Assembly: GCA_016720595.1 (NCBI GenBank)
Contig: JADKKI010000072.1
Location: 496,001-560,000 of the forward strand
Source: Myxococcales bacterium
Lineage (GTDB): Bacteria; Myxococcota_A; Polyangia; Haliangiales; Haliangiaceae
Reading direction: 5' to 3'
Length of the DNA stretch: 64,000 nucleotides
Position 1 is the stretch's first letter; each line of letters opens with the position of its first letter. Below the pieces are notes generated by a model. That model was not told the origin of the DNA and did no database searches. It saw only the letters and a program-made list of their open reading frames with translations. Both the position numbers and the translations under genes were made by a program. This document shows positions 26,931 to 37,298 of this stretch, piece by piece.

Positions 26931-29467
26931 GGCTGCAGCTCCCCGGAGAGGAAGTTGGCGAGATCGCGGACGCCCGGGAAGTACGCGGGCTCGAGCGGGA
27001 TCGTGATGAACGCGTGCTCGCCGATGTAGTCCTTGCGCGGCGCGTGCGTGACCTGCTGGAGGATCTTCGTGTTGTCGTTCGGGATGATGAAGTCGAGCGT
27101 GGCCATCTGGATCAGCAGTGCGCGGTTGCCGGTGATCGCGCCGAGATGCTGCGGGTCCACCCGATCCATGAACCACTTCGCCACGGTCATGAACCGCCGA
27201 CCCTCGAAGCTCTCGCGCGTGATCTTCTGGCGCGTGAAGAACGCATCGAGCTGCGCGGAGAAGAACGTGGAGTCGTCGAACATCGGGACCAGGTTGGCGC
27301 CCGGGACGTTGAGCACGGCGCGCGAGATGTCCGGCGCCGTGCCGAGGAACACCGCGCCCATGATCCCGCCGAGCGACTGGCCGGCGTAGTAGATGTGCGC
27401 CGTATCGACGGGGCGGCCAAGCAGCGCCTGCCAGTTGCCCTTGCGCAGCGCGCGATCGAGCGAGCCGAGATCGATCAGCGCCTGCTGGAAGTGATCCTTG
27501 CTGTTCGCGATGTGATCGATCTCGAGGAACATCGCGCCCGACGCCACCGGCATCGAGATCACCGGGAACATCGCGAGGTGGTTGCCGTTGCCCTGCGCAT
27601 CGACGCACTTGCCGACGTCGTTGCAGGTCGAGCCGCTCTGGCACGGCTCGAGCGAGGTCAGGCTGCCGTCGGTGGGATCGACCACGGAGATCGGGCCGCC
27701 CTTCGCGCAGTAGGTGCGCTCGCCGTGATACGGGAAGTCGATCGAGATCACCGCGTAGCCCTTGGCGGCGAGCGAATCGCCGACGGCGAGAACGAACCGG
27801 CGCTCGGTGACCAGGCCGTGGCCGAAGATCACCACCGGCATCGGGCCCGGCTTGGGGTTCTTCGGCACGGTCATCGTGAACCGGACGTTCTCGGTGACGT
27901 GGGAGCCATCGGTGCGCCACGCGCGGGTCACCGGATCGAGGAACACGGGGGATTCGATCGTGCCGTTGTAGACATCGCTGACGTTCGCCACCGAGCCGAT
28001 GCCGATCGCGAAGTCGAGGAACGCCTGGCCGGGCGTCATGTGCGTAACGCCCGCGGGATCCGGCGAGACGTTGAACGTCTCCGCGGACTGGCGCAGCTCG
28101 GCGAGCGGCGCGGCGATGCTCATCGTGGTGAACGGCCACGCCGCGAGGATGTGGTCGCGACCGAGGGCCTCGAGTGCGAGGGCGAGCTCGGTGCGCGAGC
28201 CCTCGACCTTGGCCGCGTCGCCATCGGACACCGCGGGGATCTGGCTCTTGCCATCGACGAGGATCGGCGCGTGCGCCTTGAGGAAGTGGCCCACGGGCAT
28301 GATCGTCGGGGCCAGACCACCGGCGTCGCGCACCGCATCGGAGACCACGAGGGCGTAGCGGGTCTTCTCGGTGAGGCGCCCCGCCTTCGGCGTGATCACG
28401 AGGTGCGTCTTGTCGGCGAGGAGCTCGACGGTGGCGGGCACGAGGACCGGGGCGGCGCCGCCGATCTCGTAGACCTTGACCGTGCTCTCGGTCAGCGTGG
28501 CCGCGTTCATCGGTGCCGTCAGCTCGAATAGCTGGCTCGACGATAGCCCGAAGCCATCGAACTCCTTGAGGCGCGCCTTGGCCTCGGCCTCGACGGCGGT
28601 GTCCCACGGGGCGACGGGCGCATCGATCTTGCCGGTCGCCGGATCGATCATCAGATCGATCGGCAGCGGCATCCGCTGCGACGGCTGATCCATCGCGAGC
28701 TCGGTGCGCGTGGTGACGGTGAACGCCCACAGCGCGGCGACCTCGGTGCGCGGGATCGCGCGCGTGCGGGTCTCGAGCCAGGTGAACGCCGGGGCGAGAT
28801 CCTTGCGGATGTCCTCGAGCTTGCGGGCGTTGTCCTGGCGCTCGGCCTGCGTCGTGCCGGGGAACGCGTGCTCGTGCGCCGCGGTGTCGAGGGGCGTGGT
28901 CTGGCGGAGGAAGTAGAACGCCGCGTCGCACTCGACGCGCTCGCCGGCCAGGCCCTTCACGCCCTCGGTGCCGCCGCGCAGCATCGCGACGTAGCGCTCG
29001 CCGCGGTGCCAGCCGGTGCGCGGGGGATCGATCGTGATCTTCTTGCCGTCGGCCGAGACCTGGACGCGGATGTCGGTGACCTGCTCGGGGATGTTGCTCG
29101 CCGCGAGCGGTCCCGGCCAGTGCCAGACCTCGAGCGTGGCGTCGTTGACCGTCGCCGGATCGATCGCGCCGGTCATCTCGACGGTCGCCGACATCAAGCT
29201 CGACCAGCCGTCGAGCGTCTCGAGGTAGTCGTAGAACTCGGCCTCGGCCGAGGTCAGCTTCGCGCGCTCGGCATCGGTGTCATTCGGCAGCGCGAGCCGC
29301 TGCAGCGCCTTGTCGCGGAGGACATCCGTGGGCATCGGGATCACGCGCGCATCGGGATCGAACCGCGCGTGGATCAGCTTCTGCTGCGGATCGAGTCCGA
29401 GGTCAGTACAGCCAGCGAGCACTGCAGACGCTGCGAGTGCGATGTGAGCCAACGATGAATGCCGCAC
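26927..29467 (-). CDS. Lipase-type alpha/beta hydrolase lipoprotein
   Basis: An 846-aa lipoprotein; the GTG at 29467 has a strong purine-rich ribosome-binding site and gives VRHSSLAHIALAASAVLAGC with a clear lipobox. The N-terminal 400 residues resemble the all-beta N-terminal domain of bacterial virulence-factor lipases (domain pattern with KLTSAEAEFYDYLETL and related segments). The C-terminal half is an alpha/beta hydrolase: VVIFGHGLVTERR (oxyanion region), ISIDFPYHGE and the nucleophile elbow IYYAGQSLGGIMG (GxSxG). It probably acts on the outer-membrane surface, releasing fatty acids for the coupled FadL-type porin. Confidence 0.82.
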   Translation of the reverse strand: MRHSSLAHIALAASAVLAGCTDLGLDPQQKLIHARFDPDARVIPMPTDVLRDKALQRLALPNDTDAERAKLTSAEAEFYDYLETLDGWSSLMSATVEMTGAIDPATVNDATLEVWHWPGPLAASNIPEQVTDIRVQVSADGKKITIDPPRTGWHRGERYVAMLRGGTEGVKGLAGERVECDAAFYFLRQTTPLDTAAHEHAFPGTTQAERQDNARKLEDIRKDLAPAFTWLETRTRAIPRTEVAALWAFTVTTRTELAMDQPSQRMPLPIDLMIDPATGKIDAPVAPWDTAVEAEAKARLKEFDGFGLSSSQLFELTAPMNAATLTESTVKVYEIGGAAPVLVPATVELLADKTHLVITPKAGRLTEKTRYALVVSDAVRDAGGLAPTIMPVGHFLKAHAPILVDGKSQIPAVSDGDAAKVEGSRTELALALEALGRDHILAAWPFTTMSIAAPLAELRQSAETFNVSPDPAGVTHMTPGQAFLDFAIGIGSVANVSDVYNGTIESPVFLDPVTRAWRTDGSHVTENVRFTMTVPKNPKPGPMPVVIFGHGLVTERRFVLAVGDSLAAKGYAVISIDFPYHGERTYCAKGGPISVVDPTDGSLTSLEPCQSGSTCNDVGKCVDAQGNGNHLAMFPVISMPVASGAMFLEIDHIANSKDHFQQALIDLGSLDRALRKGNWQALLGRPVDTAHIYYAGQSLGGIMGAVFLGTAPDISRAVLNVPGANLVPMFDDSTFFSAQLDAFFTRQKITRESFEGRRFMTVAKWFMDRVDPQHLGAITGNRALLIQMATLDFIIPNDNTKILQQVTHAPRKDYIGEHAFITIPLEPAYFPGVRDLANFLSGELQP

Positions 29468-29628
29468 AGGTTCCCCCCTGGTGAGACGCGCCACGTTCAT
29501 CGGCCATCGCGGCGCTGTGCGTCAATCACTAATTGAACCAAGGTCAATGACCGAGGCTGAATGTGGTCCGACCATGGGGTCTGGCTTACAAAACTTACCG
29601 CGGCCCCGGCGGGCCCTCGGCGCGATCG

Positions 29629-30756
29629 TCAGCGGGCGTAGATCGCGCCGAGGTAGAGCGAGGCGCGCCGGAACGAGGAGTCCATGTTGCCGCCGAGGTC
29701 GCGCCAGATCGCGCCGCGGGTCTCCACCGACCACGCCGCCGTCAGTGGCCTGCCGATCCGGAGCTGGAGTGAGCTCCGGTTCTCGTCGTCAAGGCTGGTG
29801 AACTCGGAGCGCTGGAGATCCTTCTTCACCACGAGCCCGTCCACGAACTGATCGATCTGCAGGATCGCGAGCGCGGTGCCGAACATGTTCCACGGCAGGC
29901 TGCGCGTGACCGAGGCCGTGGTGCGATGCCGGATCAGCGACTGCCCGAAGCTGTTCGAATCGATCACCGTGAGCTGATAGCCCAGCGTCGCGACCACGCG
30001 GCCGGTGTACGTGGCCTCGGCGCCGATCCGCTGCGACCGATCACGCCGCGTCCGCGAGGTGCCGGCCGAGCAGCTGTCGCTCGCCGGTGCGTCGGGGGCG
30101 CAGGCATCGGCCAGCGCGGTGGAGTTGTATTCGCGCGCCTCGAACGCGGCATACGCGGCGAGCTCGAGGCTGCGCGTGCCGCCCGAGGGCGCCCACAGGT
30201 TGAGATCGAGCCGCGCGCTCGCCGCCGGCCCGCTCCAGTCGAAGTCGTGGTTCTCCTTGTAGGAGAAGTCGCGCCAGCCAAAGCCGACGGTCAGGTGGCG
30301 ATCGTTGCCGCCATCGAGCACGAGCACGCCGTCCGCGCCGAGGTTCGAGAACGTGCGCGCGCCGACCTCGTTGGTGATCGGCAGCGCATCGACCGCGGCG
30401 ACCGCCACGCCGAGCGAGACGTGCCGATCCTCGATCGGGCGCAGGTAGCGCAGGTCTCCCGCGAACAGCATCACGTTCTCGCTGCTCGCCTCGTCGGAGT
30501 CCACCATGCGGGCGAGCGCGGACAGCACCACCGCATAGGTCCCGCCCGCGATCCGATCGCGGCGATCGAGCTTGCCACCGACCCGCACCACGCCGGAGGC
30601 GATCTGGTGGGTGTCGAGGCCGGGGCCGGTCTCGACGCGCTGGACGTTCGAATCCTCCTCGGCGCCACCTTCGAAGCTGACGCTCCAGGGGGCCGCGTGA
30701 CCGACGAGGGAGTGCATCACCACGACGAGGCCGGCGGCCCATCCTGTGTGACGCAT
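29629..30756 (-). CDS. Outer-membrane beta-barrel protein
   Basis: A 375-aa exported barrel protein. The start at 30756 gives MRHTGWAAGLVVVMHSLVGHAAPWSVSF with cleavage near GHA. The mature part is a series of amphipathic strands (HVSLGVAVAAVDALP.., HLTVGFGWRDFSYKE.., GRVVATLGYQLTVIDS..) with short turns and a longer Cys-containing loop (ACAPDAPASDSC). The C-terminal strand RASLYLGAIYAR ends in an alternating pattern. No family name is evident. It follows the lipase start by about 160 bases on the same strand; a role in envelope transport is only inferred. Confidence 0.72.
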   Translation of the reverse strand: MRHTGWAAGLVVVMHSLVGHAAPWSVSFEGGAEEDSNVQRVETGPGLDTHQIASGVVRVGGKLDRRDRIAGGTYAVVLSALARMVDSDEASSENVMLFAGDLRYLRPIEDRHVSLGVAVAAVDALPITNEVGARTFSNLGADGVLVLDGGNDRHLTVGFGWRDFSYKENHDFDWSGPAASARLDLNLWAPSGGTRSLELAAYAAFEAREYNSTALADACAPDAPASDSCSAGTSRTRRDRSQRIGAEATYTGRVVATLGYQLTVIDSNSFGQSLIRHRTTASVTRSLPWNMFGTALAILQIDQFVDGLVVKKDLQRSEFTSLDDENRSSLQLRIGRPLTAAWSVETRGAIWRDLGGNMDSSFRRASLYLGAIYAR

Positions 30757-30797
30757 GGTCGCAGGGTATCGCATCGCGGCTCGTGGTACGCAGCCGC

Positions 30798-31124
30798 ATG
30801 CGTCGCGCCTGTGCCCGTACCCTCCTCGCGCTGGTGGCGATCACCTCTCTGGGGGCCTGCAAGGGCGACCGTCAGAAGTGCGAGACCGCCTGCCGCAACT
30901 ACGGGACCCTGCTGTACTGGGAGATCTCCGACAAGGAGATCCAGAAGGCCCCGGCCGACAAGCAGGTCTCGCTGCGCAAGCGCAAGCTCGCCGAGTTCTC
31001 GAGTCAGCTCGAGAACGGCGTCGACGTCTGCATCAACCAGTGCAGCTCGGCGAACAACGACAAGATGATGAACTGCATGATCGACGCGAAGACCGCGGCC
31101 GACGCGAAGAAGTGCACGGACTGA
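30798..31124 (+). CDS. Small Cys-rich lipoprotein
   Basis: A 108-aa lipoprotein. The start at 30798 gives MRRACARTLLALVAITSLGAC with a lipobox. The mature part is helical with paired cysteines: CETACRNYG, CINQCSS and MNCMIDAKTAADAKKC, a spacing that suggests disulphide-linked helical hairpins. No catalytic motif is present. Unknown function; small Cys-rich lipoproteins of this kind are common in Myxococcota. It is divergent from the barrel gene with 41 bases between the starts and is followed by a long palindromic element. Confidence 0.72.
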   Translation: MRRACARTLLALVAITSLGACKGDRQKCETACRNYGTLLYWEISDKEIQKAPADKQVSLRKRKLAEFSSQLENGVDVCINQCSSANNDKMMNCMIDAKTAADAKKCTD

Positions 31125-31169
31125 TCAGCTCTCCGGCAGCGTGCGTACGGGGCTCGTCGCCGAGCCCGT

Positions 31170-31311
31170 GAGCTCAGAGCTCAGAGCCCAGAGCCCAGAG
31201 TTCAAACCAAGGAAGCTAGGAACCAAGGCAGCGGACTGGAATGTTCTGACCCAGTCTCCGACCTAGGTTCCTGGCTTCCTGGGTTTGATCTCTGTGACCG
31301 GGCTCTGATCA
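31170..31311. repeat. Long imperfect palindrome with heptamer repeats between convergent genes
   Basis: Five tandem heptamers (GAGCTCA twice, GAGCCCA twice, then GAGTTCA; 31170-31204) lead into an arm at 31203-31224 that matches, in inverted orientation, 31266-31287 at 20 of 22 positions. Inner segments (GGACTGG and CCAGTCTCC) continue the pairing, leaving a 9-base loop near 31241-31249. Outer segments pair partly (TCAGAGCCC with GGGCTCTGA). It fills the gap between two convergent genes, so a bidirectional terminator or an intergenic palindromic repeat family is likely. Confidence 0.7.
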
Positions 31312-31336
31312 GGGCGAGCACGCACGGAGCAGCCTC

Positions 31337-32884
31337 TTAGCGGTGCTCGCGGACGAACCGCCCGCCGCCCTGATCCTTGGCCTTGTCGTCTTTCTTGTCG
31401 TCCTGCTTGCTGTCGTCGTGCGTGCGGTGATCGCGGACCGTCGCATCCGGGTGCGAGCTCGAGGTCCAGGTCGGCTGTGCGGGCGTCGGGCTGGGCGTGC
31501 GGTGGTCGCGGATGCGCGAGCCCTCGCGGATCGTCTGGGTGCGGTGGTCGCGGACCGTCGGTGACGGCGGGCCGTAGCCGGGTGGCGGGTTCGAGATCGG
31601 GTCGTCGTAGAAGCCGCCGGCATCTGACACCTCGCCGCCGACCAGGACGTCGGGGCCGCCCGCGGCGGTGAACACGTCCGGATCGCTCCAGTAGCCGGCG
31701 TGCCAGTCCCAGCGGCCGGCGGTCCACACCCAGCTGCCGGTGGTCCAGCGCGCGCCATCGAACGGCAGCGGGCCCTGGTTCTCGGCGATCAGCGCCGGCA
31801 TCGGCGGGCGAGCGATCGCGCCCTGCTGCAGCATGTAGAACGAGAGCTGGGCGCGGGCGCGGAGCGCCATGTCGAGACGCAGCTGCACGCGATCGACCTG
31901 AGCACGTGCGATGCGGGCGCGCTCCACGCGCTGCTCCTGCCGGCGGTTGGGGTTCGCGTGGCACTCGCCGGCGAGGTAGCCGAGGTACTCGCGCCGCCAC
32001 TGCCACGCCGTGGCGCGGGCGCGGGCTTCGAGATCGACGCGCACCTGGACGCGCGCGTTGGCCTCGGCCTGCACGCGAGCGCGCTGCGAGGCGACCAGCT
32101 CTGCGCGCGCGTTGGCCTCGGCCTGCACACGCGCACGCTCCGCGGCGATCATCTCGAGCCGCGCGGTCCGGGCCTCCACGCTCGCGCCACCGGCGAGCAG
32201 GCGGCCCTTGATCTGGAGGCGGGCGTCGAACGCGACGTTCCGCAGCTGCGCATCGCGCTGGGCGGCCTCGGCGTGGAGGTCGCGCACGCGGGTCACGCGA
32301 TAGCTGCCGAGGACGTTGGCATCGTCCGCGGCGGCGGTCACCGCGCACACGCCATCGCCTGTCGTCGTCACGTGCACGCTCGCCGCGAGGTGGCCGCTGC
32401 CGACATCGCCGGGCTGAAGGATCACCGGATCGGAATCGATGCCGGCCTGGACCTGCACCTGGCCGGAGACCGTCGCATCGCCGACGCGGACGCTCGGAGC
32501 CACCGCGCCGAGCACGAGGTTGGTGGCGGCGGCCGCGGATTCGCGATCGCGCTGGCGCTGCGCCCGGATCTCCACGATCCGGCGCGCGCGGAACTGCTCG
32601 AAGGATTCGCCGGAGGTCCCATTGAGAGCGACGCCGGGGCAGGTGACCGTCCACTCGATCAGCTGCGCGCGCGGCACCTCGAAGGCGAGGGCGAGGTCGT
32701 AGTCGCCGGCGGGGAGCTGCATCCCGCCGCCGACCGCCCACGGGCGATTGACCAGGGGAGGGCCCGCATCCAGGGCGATCGTCCGGGGCTGGATGATCGC
32801 GGTGCCCTGGCCCACGAACTGGGTACGATATCGACCCGCGCAACCCGACACCGACACCAGGGCGATCAAGAGTGGAAGACGCAT
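31337..32884 (-). CDS. Lipoprotein with WxxGxW-type repeats and Arg/His-rich tail
   Basis: A 515-aa lipoprotein; the start at 32884 gives MRLPLLIALVSVSGC. After a beta-rich N-terminal half there is a coiled region with two near-identical units RARVQAEANAR (about residues 250-290), then a Trp-rich segment ARWTTGSWVWTAGRWDWHAGYW that matches the WxxGxW/YXWGXW repeat pattern of surface proteins. The tail contains four VRDHRT/IRDHRT units within about 60 residues and a Lys/Asp-rich end. It may be a surface-exposed structural protein. It converges on the small Cys-rich lipoprotein across the palindrome at 31170-31311. No enzymatic motif. Confidence 0.7.
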   Translation of the reverse strand: MRLPLLIALVSVSGCAGRYRTQFVGQGTAIIQPRTIALDAGPPLVNRPWAVGGGMQLPAGDYDLALAFEVPRAQLIEWTVTCPGVALNGTSGESFEQFRARRIVEIRAQRQRDRESAAAATNLVLGAVAPSVRVGDATVSGQVQVQAGIDSDPVILQPGDVGSGHLAASVHVTTTGDGVCAVTAAADDANVLGSYRVTRVRDLHAEAAQRDAQLRNVAFDARLQIKGRLLAGGASVEARTARLEMIAAERARVQAEANARAELVASQRARVQAEANARVQVRVDLEARARATAWQWRREYLGYLAGECHANPNRRQEQRVERARIARAQVDRVQLRLDMALRARAQLSFYMLQQGAIARPPMPALIAENQGPLPFDGARWTTGSWVWTAGRWDWHAGYWSDPDVFTAAGGPDVLVGGEVSDAGGFYDDPISNPPPGYGPPSPTVRDHRTQTIREGSRIRDHRTPSPTPAQPTWTSSSHPDATVRDHRTHDDSKQDDKKDDKAKDQGGGRFVREHR

Positions 32885-32961
32885 CCAGCGGGTCCATCGT
32901 GCAAACAGACGGCCATGGGTAGAGGACCGCCCTGGCCCCACGCTTGCGAGGATGGTCGGTC

Positions 32962-33390
32962 ATGACCGAGCCAGCAGCACCAGCGAACGCGTACTTGCGG
33001 GAACTTGAGGAGGGTAAGCAGGTGATCGCTCGTGCGGTACGTGAACGGCGGACCACGGCGCCGCGCGCCACAGTGGTGACGCCGCAACGGTGGTGGATCG
33101 CCCTGACCGCGGCCCTCGCCCTCGCGGCCTGCAGCGGCGGCAGCCATCCCGACACCTATGCGAAGGGCACCCACGTGCTCGAGGCCTGCTGCGAGCACCT
33201 CCAGGGCGGTGGCCGCGACAAGTGCCTCGCGGACGTCCCGCGGGTGGCGGATCCCGGCGCCGCGAACACCGCGACCAACCAGCAGACCTACACCTGCATC
33301 GTCGATCACTTCACCTGTGACCCCGCCACCGGCCACGCCACCCAGCCCAGCGCGCAAGCTCAGTACGACTGCATCGAGGATCTCCAGTAG
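32962..33390 (+). CDS. Probable lipoprotein, start uncertain
   Basis: A reading frame of 142 aa from ATG 32962. The core is ALTAALALAACSGGSHPDTYAKG, a lipobox, followed by a small Cys-rich domain (EACCEHLQGG, KCLADVP, YTCIVDHFTC, YDCIEDL). From ATG 32962 the lipobox lies about 57 residues in, which is too deep for a normal signal. GTG 33021 has GAGGAGG 7 bases upstream and puts the Cys near residue 37; GTG 33073 or 33076 would put it near 20 but has no clear ribosome-binding site. Start therefore undecided, with 33021 a good candidate. The mature domain resembles the small lipoprotein at 30798. Confidence 0.62.
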   Translation: MTEPAAPANAYLRELEEGKQVIARAVRERRTTAPRATVVTPQRWWIALTAALALAACSGGSHPDTYAKGTHVLEACCEHLQGGGRDKCLADVPRVADPGAANTATNQQTYTCIVDHFTCDPATGHATQPSAQAQYDCIEDLQ

Positions 33391-33399
33391 ACTGATCCC

Positions 33400-33690
33400 G
33401 TGACCGAAGGCCCCGAGCGGATCGCTCAACTCGCGGCGCGCGTCGGCTGGCTCGACCGCTATCGCCGGATCGTCGGGATCTGCATCGGCCTGGTCGGTGC
33501 GCTGCTGGTGTTCGCGCAGATCTCGTCGGACTGGCCGCGCATGCACGCGATCGGCGTGTTCATCAGCGTCGCCGTCGTGATCTGGTGGCTGTCCGAGGCC
33601 GCGCTCGCCTACGCAGCAGCGGCGTGGGAGACCGAGTGCGATGCGCTGACCAGCGATCGCCAGCTCCCCCGCGCCATCGTCCGCAAGTAG
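33400..33690 (+). CDS. Small membrane protein with two helices
   Basis: A 96-aa protein from a GTG start 9 bases after the preceding gene, so the two are probably co-transcribed. Two membrane helices are evident (VGICIGLVGALLVFAQI and AIGVFISVAVVIWWLSEAALAYAAAA), with a basic N-terminal helix (ERIAQLAARVGWLDRYRRI). The C-terminus is short and cytosolic. No family recognised. Confidence 0.62.
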   Translation: MTEGPERIAQLAARVGWLDRYRRIVGICIGLVGALLVFAQISSDWPRMHAIGVFISVAVVIWWLSEAALAYAAAAWETECDALTSDRQLPRAIVRK

Positions 33691-33718
33691 CTCGCGCGCC
33701 GAGCCGCGCCGAAACGCG

Positions 33719-33742
33719 AAAACGGCGCCCACGTGGGCGCCG
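33719..33742 (-). terminator. Rho-independent terminator of groESL
   Basis: A 20-base perfect palindrome at 33723-33742 (arms CGGCGCCCAC and GTGGGCGCCG) is followed on the minus strand by TTTT. It lies 35 bases past the groEL stop and is the clearest intrinsic terminator in the window. Confidence 0.8.
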
Positions 33743-33777
33743 CTTCAGAGCGAGTGCGTGCTTGGAACAGGCCTGGA

Positions 33778-35748
<1,971 letters not shown>

Positions 35749-35788
35749 CGGTATCTCCTGTGATGTTTCCGGCAGATTGCGAAGTTTG

Positions 35789-35815
35789 TTAGCAGTCGCC
35801 TGATTGGACTGCTAA
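35789..35815. promoter_or_regulatory. CIRCE-type operator for groESL
   Basis: TTAGCAGTC, nine spacer bases and GACTGCTAA form a perfect inverted repeat. The HrcA-binding CIRCE consensus is TTAGCACTC-N9-GAGTGCTAA, so each arm differs at one position and the change is symmetric. It is 41 bases upstream of groES. HrcA repression relieved by heat is the expected mode; hrcA itself is not in the window. Confidence 0.85.
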
Positions 35816-36009
35816 CGGGCGCCTTCGTAAGCCGCGGAACGCCTTCGCGCAACCCCCTACTGATCGGATTTCGTTCAGGCATCGGGAGCTGGGGGCTTTG
35901 TTGACGAACCGGCGTCAGCGGGCCCCGCACACCCTCCCCCCGGCCGTTTCCTAAGGGTCTGGACTCTCACGGTTCTTGCGTTGGCCCCGGACTGGCAGAA
36001 GATCGGAAC

Positions 36010-36579
36010 ATGGATGTCACGTTGGCTGCTTCCGTGGATGAGTACTTCCATGAGGTGGTGAGCGAGGCGCTCTCCGCTGTGGACCTGGACGCCTCCCAAC
36101 CCGCGAGCTGGTACCTGGTGGGCCTGCTCGGGGACTTCACCAAGGCCCGCCTCACCGATGAGCCGCTGGGGATCAAGCTGGCCTCCCTGGTCGAGGACCC
36201 GGGGGAGCGGGTGCGCAACCTCAAGCAGGTAGGCGACACCTCGCTCTACATCTCCGGATTCTTCGCGGAGTCGCTGTCCCGGTCCCTCGTGGACGTCGAC
36301 TACTACGTGGGCCTGGGGCAGAACGCCTACGGGCAGCTCGCGCGCTCGCTCGGCGCGAACCGCTCGATCGGTGAGGTCTACGAGGAGCTGGCGGCCAAGT
36401 TCCCCCAGTTCGTCGATGTGCTCGTACAGGTCCGCAGGCGCACGCAGATCGCCGAGCTCAGCCAGACCACCGATGTCGGCAAGCTCTACGAGATCTGGCT
36501 GCGCACCCGCGACGAGTGGGTGGAGAAGAAGCTCGAGGCCGCCGGCCTGATCGTCGGCAGCGGCCGGGGCATCCAGTAG
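36010..36579 (+). CDS. Conserved cytosolic protein of unknown function
   Basis: A 189-aa soluble, mostly helical protein (MDVTLAASVDEYFHEVVSEALSAVDLDASQPASWYLVGLLGDFTK..), without signal peptide, membrane helix or catalytic motif. Notable segments are RVRNLKQVGDTSLYISGFFAESLSRSLVDVDYYVGLGQNAYGQLARSL and LYEIWLRTRDEWVEKKLEAAGLI. The ATG at 36010 is preceded by AGAAGATCGGA. The next gene overlaps it by one base (TAGTG), so the two products are probably made together. I do not recognise the family. Confidence 0.7.
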   Translation: MDVTLAASVDEYFHEVVSEALSAVDLDASQPASWYLVGLLGDFTKARLTDEPLGIKLASLVEDPGERVRNLKQVGDTSLYISGFFAESLSRSLVDVDYYVGLGQNAYGQLARSLGANRSIGEVYEELAAKFPQFVDVLVQVRRRTQIAELSQTTDVGKLYEIWLRTRDEWVEKKLEAAGLIVGSGRGIQ

Positions 36580-37238
36580 TGCCCCGCAACCTGAACGCAC
36601 TGACCCGCATGCAACGCGGGATCGAGTCCCTGTATCGCGTGGAGACCGGCGTCGAGGTCGAGCACTACGTGGTGGGCACGGCCTATCGCGACGAGCTGGT
36701 CCGCGATCGCAAGCCGCGCGAGCAGCTGCTCGTGGTGGAGGCCGATGGCGAGATGAACCTCGCGCTCTACATCTCCCCCGCCGTGCTCGAGAACCTGCGT
36801 GCGAACGATCCGGGCGCCCGGCTCGACGATCGCAACCTCGGCGACTTCCTGCTCGCCGTGGAAGGCGTCAGCCACTTCATCTATGCGGTGTGCTGCGCGC
36901 GCGTGGATCGGCCGGTCAGCCAGATCGAGCTCGAGCTGCAGGCCGAGGTCGACAAGTACGCGACGTGCCTCCTGACCACCGAGCCGAGCATGGAGGTCAG
37001 TGAAGGCCTGCGCCGGCGGCTGTTCGAGGACGCGGAGTACGAGCCCGATCTCGACGAGGAAGAGCAGGGCAGGTACCGCGCCGCGAACGACAACGCCAAC
37101 CGATACGCCGCCTGGCTCGAGGACACGTTCGTCGCGCGCCGTCGGATCCCCGAGATGCTCGGCGAGCTGCGCCGGTTCTATCGCGCGGGCCTCGCCGCCA
37201 AGCTGTCGACGATCGCCAAGTCGCGCCGCGCGGCCTGA
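36579..37238 (+). CDS. Conserved cytosolic protein coupled to the preceding gene
   Basis: A 219-aa protein from a GTG that overlaps the preceding stop by one base. It is soluble and alpha/beta-like (LYRVETGVEVEHYVVGTAYRDELVRDRKPREQLLVVEADGEMNLALYISPAVLENL, then LGDFLLAVEGVSHFIYAVCCARVDRPVSQIELELQAEVDKY). The C-terminal part is helical and charged, with FEDAEYEPDLDEEEQGRYRAANDNANRYAAWLE. No known motif. The coupling implies a complex or a shared task with the upstream product. Confidence 0.7.
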   Translation: MPRNLNALTRMQRGIESLYRVETGVEVEHYVVGTAYRDELVRDRKPREQLLVVEADGEMNLALYISPAVLENLRANDPGARLDDRNLGDFLLAVEGVSHFIYAVCCARVDRPVSQIELELQAEVDKYATCLLTTEPSMEVSEGLRRRLFEDAEYEPDLDEEEQGRYRAANDNANRYAAWLEDTFVARRRIPEMLGELRRFYRAGLAAKLSTIAKSRRAA

Positions 37239-37298
37239 ACGCAGCGCGCGGCGACGACGCCTGCGACCGTCAGCGTCCGGCGAGGCTGCGCGTGACCG

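Noticed and set aside
25734..28931. FadL frame extended upstream through the lipase gene
   Set aside because: The extension is antisense-like low-complexity sequence in another frame of the lipase; the FadL signal peptide starts at 26930.
31170..31311. CRISPR-like array
   Set aside because: The repeats are 7-mers with no unique spacers; a palindrome fits better.
35830..35860. Sigma-70 promoter for groES
   Set aside because: The best pair (TTGCGC with 17 bases to TACGAA on the minus strand) matches the -10 consensus poorly.
35980..36000. Sigma-54-like GG-N10-GC site upstream of 36010
   Set aside because: The predicted start of transcription would fall within 2 bases of the ATG, and the match to the consensus is partial.
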